Shown piece after piece: positions 61,174 to 64,000 of a DNA stretch of 64,000 nucleotides. The DNA comes from Chrysophaeum taylorii. Lineage: Eukaryota; Sar; Pelagophyceae; Pelagomonadales; Pelagomonadaceae. The stretch covers positions 62,001 to 126,000 of the forward strand of contig JAQMWT010000344.1 in the NCBI GenBank assembly GCA_029834535.1, written 5' to 3'. Positions within the stretch are counted from its first letter, which is position 1; each line of letters opens with the position of its first letter. A model generated the notes under the pieces. The model worked only from the letters and a program-made list of their open reading frames with translations. It was not told where the DNA came from and did not search any database. Both the position numbers and the translations under genes were made by a program.

Positions 61174-64000
61174 ATGTGCGATGAGCTCCTGCAGACACTG
61201 AGCTCGCACATTGCGGACGACGTGCTGCTCGCGCAGCAGCGCGCCGAGATCGTGCTCGCAGAAAAATTGCATCAGGAGCTCCAGGCTTCTCGGCGTCGCG
61301 CAACAGCCACCGATGCCGTCACCTTTGCGCTCTTGGCTCGAGAATGGGACGACATCACGCGACCCACCACGCAAGCATCATTATGCGATGAGGCGGCCGC
61401 CGACCTCGCGGGCGAGCCAGCGCGTTTTCCAGTTGACATTCAATTTTTGCTCAAGTCGTTCTTGCGACTTTTGCAGACGGTCCGCGCGCAACGCTGCACC
61501 GCCGGCTTGCTGCAACTCGTTCACGCTGTCCCGTCCGTAGTGGGCAACATGCCTCCCCGAGCCCTCGCTGCACCGCACGGACACGCCCATGAAGGTGTTG
61601 TAGAGGCTGTCGGAGACGCGATCGAAGCGTTGGTGCGCGATCGAGCTACCTTGTCACCTGGCGATGTCGCCGCTGTATACACGGCCGCTGTGGCGCTAGC
61701 AATAAAACGGGCGAGCCTCCCTCACCTCCTGAGCGTCGTGCACCACTTGCTCGCCATCGACGATGGCGACGGCCCTGTTTGCGAAGGCAAGGGCAATCGG
61801 GACGACGACCTGCTTCTTGGCGTCGCTCCTTTTTTGGGTGAGCTCAAAGGCTTTTCGCCCTTGCGCCGACGCGACATTGAGGCTGCGACGTATGAAAAGC
61901 ATGAAACCGGCGCTTCTGATCTGCTTGAGCAACTACGCGCCGCGGAGAAGAATAAAGGAGGAAAGCGTGACTTTGTGAGGTCGCCCAACGCTCTCGAGCC
62001 TGGGTGGCTCATGACCTTTGGTAGAGCCGACCACGGAAAATTGTGCCACGGGAACGTCGTTGATAGCCGCGCTATTCCAACCTTCGCCAAAGCCTTACAA
62101 TCCGTCGAATTGATGGATTTGGATTCGCTTTCAACGCACAGCCTCGCGATCACTAAGCGTCGCGAGCTCTTGGTGTGGGGTCGGAGCGACGCCGCTGATC
62201 AGCAGCCTGAAGACGAGGTGAACGGCCAGGTCGTGCCCGGAAACGAAGCAGCCGGTCGCAACGACGTATGGCCTCGATTCGTTGTGCCACTGGCCGGACG
62301 GTTAGCGTCTCGGGTCGCGTGTGGATTGGGACATGTGCTCGTCCAGCTGAGCGGAGGCGAGGTATATTCTTGGGGCAACGGCGGGAACGGGAGGCTTGGC
62401 CTTGGAGATGCGGCGAACCGCACGGTAGCAACCAAGGTCGCGTGCCTCGGAAGCATTGTCTACATCGCATGTGGTGCTTCTCACTCGCTGGCAATCGCGG
62501 AGACGGGCACTCCATATGCGTGGGGCAAGAACAGCGAAGGCCAATGCGGCGTCGGCACGCGAGACGACGTATTGAGCCCACTGTGCATCGCGGGCATCAA
62601 CGGCCCGACACTGATGCTTGTTGGCGGTTGGGAACACACACTTGCTCTTCGTCGCGACGGGACTGTCTTCAGCTTTGGGTCCGGTTACCATGATGCACGT
62701 CGCGGCGCCGTACCACCAGTTCTTGGCCACGGAAACACTGACCGTCAGCTCGCGCCGAAACGCGTCGAGCTCCTTGCGTCAGAGTGCGTCACGCACGTTG
62801 CCTGCGGCTGGGACCATTCGTTGGCCGTCACAAATAATGGCGTCCTCTACACCTGGGGATCAGGCACTCACGGCAAGCTCGGCCACAACGACGAGCGAAG
62901 CCGTGACGTGCCAACGAGCGTTGCCAAGCTTGCGCAACACAGAGTTGTGCTGGCCGGAGGCGGCTGCGAACATAGTGCAGCTATCACTTCGTGTGGTGAA
63001 CTCTATACTTGGGGACAAAGCGACGGTGGCCGTCTCGGATTGAGTCTTCCTGTTGGTGCTGAATCTGGCGTCGGTCCTTCTGAACTCTCTCCGAGGCGCG
63101 TCAAAACGCTTGTTTGGAAGCACCTTCGGGCCACTGGACTCTCAGTTGGCGACAAGTACACCATGATCCTCGTGCGATCCCGAGATGACAAGCCTTCTCC
63201 AGACTGGCAACAAGAAACTTTCGTTGTTCCAAACTCGACTGGGTTTCACCGAGGACATCAAGCTAAGCAGCCCGCATCGACAACGAGGTTTGACGGCACA
63301 TGGCTCCGAGCACAGCCAGCACTCCAGATTCGTGAGAACCAGTCTATTCACTCCACCCAGACGGCGCTCATAGTCCTTACCCAGCTCGAGCGTCACGCGA
63401 CTCGCTTCTTGCCTGAAGCCCCATTCTGCTACCACCCAGAAATTCTGATGAACGATCCAATTTTTCGACATCACATCGGAACGCCACCTTCCTTAAACAG
63501 CGTTCGTGCCGACGATCGTCCATCCGTGACAACGGAGCAGCAAAACGCTATAACGCCACCAAATTCGAAAAGCAATAATCTCGATGACAATGACAACGAC
63601 GAGGACCAACAGAGTTGCTTTGGTGGGGATGACGGTCGCAATGATCAAGACTCGCCGCCGCCGCCCGTTCACGAACGGAGGGAGAACCACTCATCAGCAT
63701 CCGCGACGATGTTTTCGCCGAGCACCTGGCCGTACGCAGTGGACGTATCGTTGAAAACATTCAACGCATTCGCTTCGCTCTTGGATTGCTACGTAGATCG
63801 CCTCGAAATCGAGCAGAATCCCCCGACGAAGCCCATTGTCGACATGACGCGTCTGCGGAAAGATCTCGCGCAAGCTTCGAGCCATGTATCATTGTCTACA
63901 AAGACCATAGCGTGGATTGTCTTGTGGTGTTCGCTGAGAATATTGCAAGCCAATATATTCTGGCTTTCAATGCGCGCCACTACCTTCGGTGCAGTTACGA
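61174..64000 (+). CDS. RCC1-repeat (RLD) protein, 3' end outside the window
   Basis: Open for 942 codons to the window edge. The N-terminal 275 residues are alpha-helical and unassigned (MCDELLQTLSSHIADDVLLA). RCC1 repeats begin near residue 280: WLMTFGRADHGKL, LLVWGRSD, EVYSWGNGGNGRLGLGD, PYAWGKNSEGQCGVGT, VFSFGSG, VLYTWGSGTHGKLGHND and LYTWGQSDGGRLGLS, about seven blades, a complete propeller. A disordered Asn/Asp/Ser/Pro-rich stretch follows, then a hydrophobic segment near the edge (IAWIVLWCSLRILQANIFW). Such proteins act as GEFs or, with a HECT domain, ubiquitin ligases; no HECT is visible. The ATG at 61174 is the first in frame after fabZ. Confidence 0.85.
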   Translation, partial: MCDELLQTLSSHIADDVLLAQQRAEIVLAEKLHQELQASRRRATATDAVTFALLAREWDDITRPTTQASLCDEAAADLAGEPARFPVDIQFLLKSFLRLLQTVRAQRCTAGLLQLVHAVPSVVGNMPPRALAAPHGHAHEGVVEAVGDAIEALVRDRATLSPGDVAAVYTAAVALAIKRASLPHLLSVVHHLLAIDDGDGPVCEGKGNRDDDLLLGVAPFLGELKGFSPLRRRDIEAATYEKHETGASDLLEQLRAAEKNKGGKRDFVRSPNALEPGWLMTFGRADHGKLCHGNVVDSRAIPTFAKALQSVELMDLDSLSTHSLAITKRRELLVWGRSDAADQQPEDEVNGQVVPGNEAAGRNDVWPRFVVPLAGRLASRVACGLGHVLVQLSGGEVYSWGNGGNGRLGLGDAANRTVATKVACLGSIVYIACGASHSLAIAETGTPYAWGKNSEGQCGVGTRDDVLSPLCIAGINGPTLMLVGGWEHTLALRRDGTVFSFGSGYHDARRGAVPPVLGHGNTDRQLAPKRVELLASECVTHVACGWDHSLAVTNNGVLYTWGSGTHGKLGHNDERSRDVPTSVAKLAQHRVVLAGGGCEHSAAITSCGELYTWGQSDGGRLGLSLPVGAESGVGPSELSPRRVKTLVWKHLRATGLSVGDKYTMILVRSRDDKPSPDWQQETFVVPNSTGFHRGHQAKQPASTTRFDGTWLRAQPALQIRENQSIHSTQTALIVLTQLERHATRFLPEAPFCYHPEILMNDPIFRHHIGTPPSLNSVRADDRPSVTTEQQNAITPPNSKSNNLDDNDNDEDQQSCFGGDDGRNDQDSPPPPVHERRENHSSASATMFSPSTWPYAVDVSLKTFNAFASLLDCYVDRLEIEQNPPTKPIVDMTRLRKDLAQASSHVSLSTKTIAWIVLWCSLRILQANIFWLSMRATTFGAVT

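Overview
The window is nuclear DNA of a eukaryotic alga with a secondary, red-lineage plastid, most likely a stramenopile such as a pelagophyte. Two nucleus-encoded plastid proteins (a POR-like reductase at 4.1-5.25 kb and FabZ at 60.4-61.1 kb) begin with a signal peptide followed by an Ala-Phe motif (SRAF, SSAF), the usual bipartite leader of such plastids. Host genes are GC-rich, tightly packed and carry very short introns (40, 43, 47 and 58 nt). They sit between large AT-richer islands of mobile DNA. The genus cannot be named from the sequence alone.

Layout. 1.6-7.0 kb is a compact host block: EF-hand/C2-like protein (+), mitochondrial ribosomal protein bL21 (+, one intron), POR-like reductase (-), F-box/kelch protein (+). 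7.3-7.85 kb is a decayed tandem repeat. About 8.2-35.6 kb is a nested retroelement island, nearly all on the minus strand: element B (C5-cytosine methyltransferase fragment fused in frame to an intact Ty1/copia pol, then a third ORF), element C (3' part of a related copia element with an LTR, abutting B inside its methyltransferase), element E (remnant of a different retroelement with its own methyltransferase), a hAT DNA transposon with a perfect 8-bp target duplication, and element D (LTR, gag-like ORF, methyltransferase, copia pol, all decayed) that has received a solo LTR, itself carrying a SINE-like insert.

38.3-44.7 kb returns to host genes: a DxD glycosyltransferase (+, one intron), a broken charged-repeat ORF cut by a deleted hAT derivative, TOM40 (-) and an ankyrin protein (-) headed by a small inverted-repeat element. 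44.8-60.2 kb is a mosaic of short repeats: 3' ends of a non-LTR-like family ending in a TCTTAGCAGTCGAC motif and a CAGA-type tail, four copies of a PIF1/Helitron-type helicase C-terminus, minisatellites, LINE fragments with TTAG tails, a polytopic membrane protein gene and several broken ORFs. 60.4-64 kb is host DNA again: fabZ (-, two introns) and, divergently from a 99-bp intergenic region, a long RCC1-repeat protein that runs off the window.

The most notable system is the retrotransposon-borne cytosine-5 DNA methyltransferase. Two divergent versions (B/D and E) are each encoded upstream of, and in the same frame as, the reverse transcriptase polyprotein, separated from it by at most one stop codon. 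The B/C type also carries a distinctive post-pol ORF with a zinc-binding signature and a coiled coil. Retrotransposon-borne cytosine methyltransferases are known from a few algal and protist lineages; this architecture is what deserves checking.
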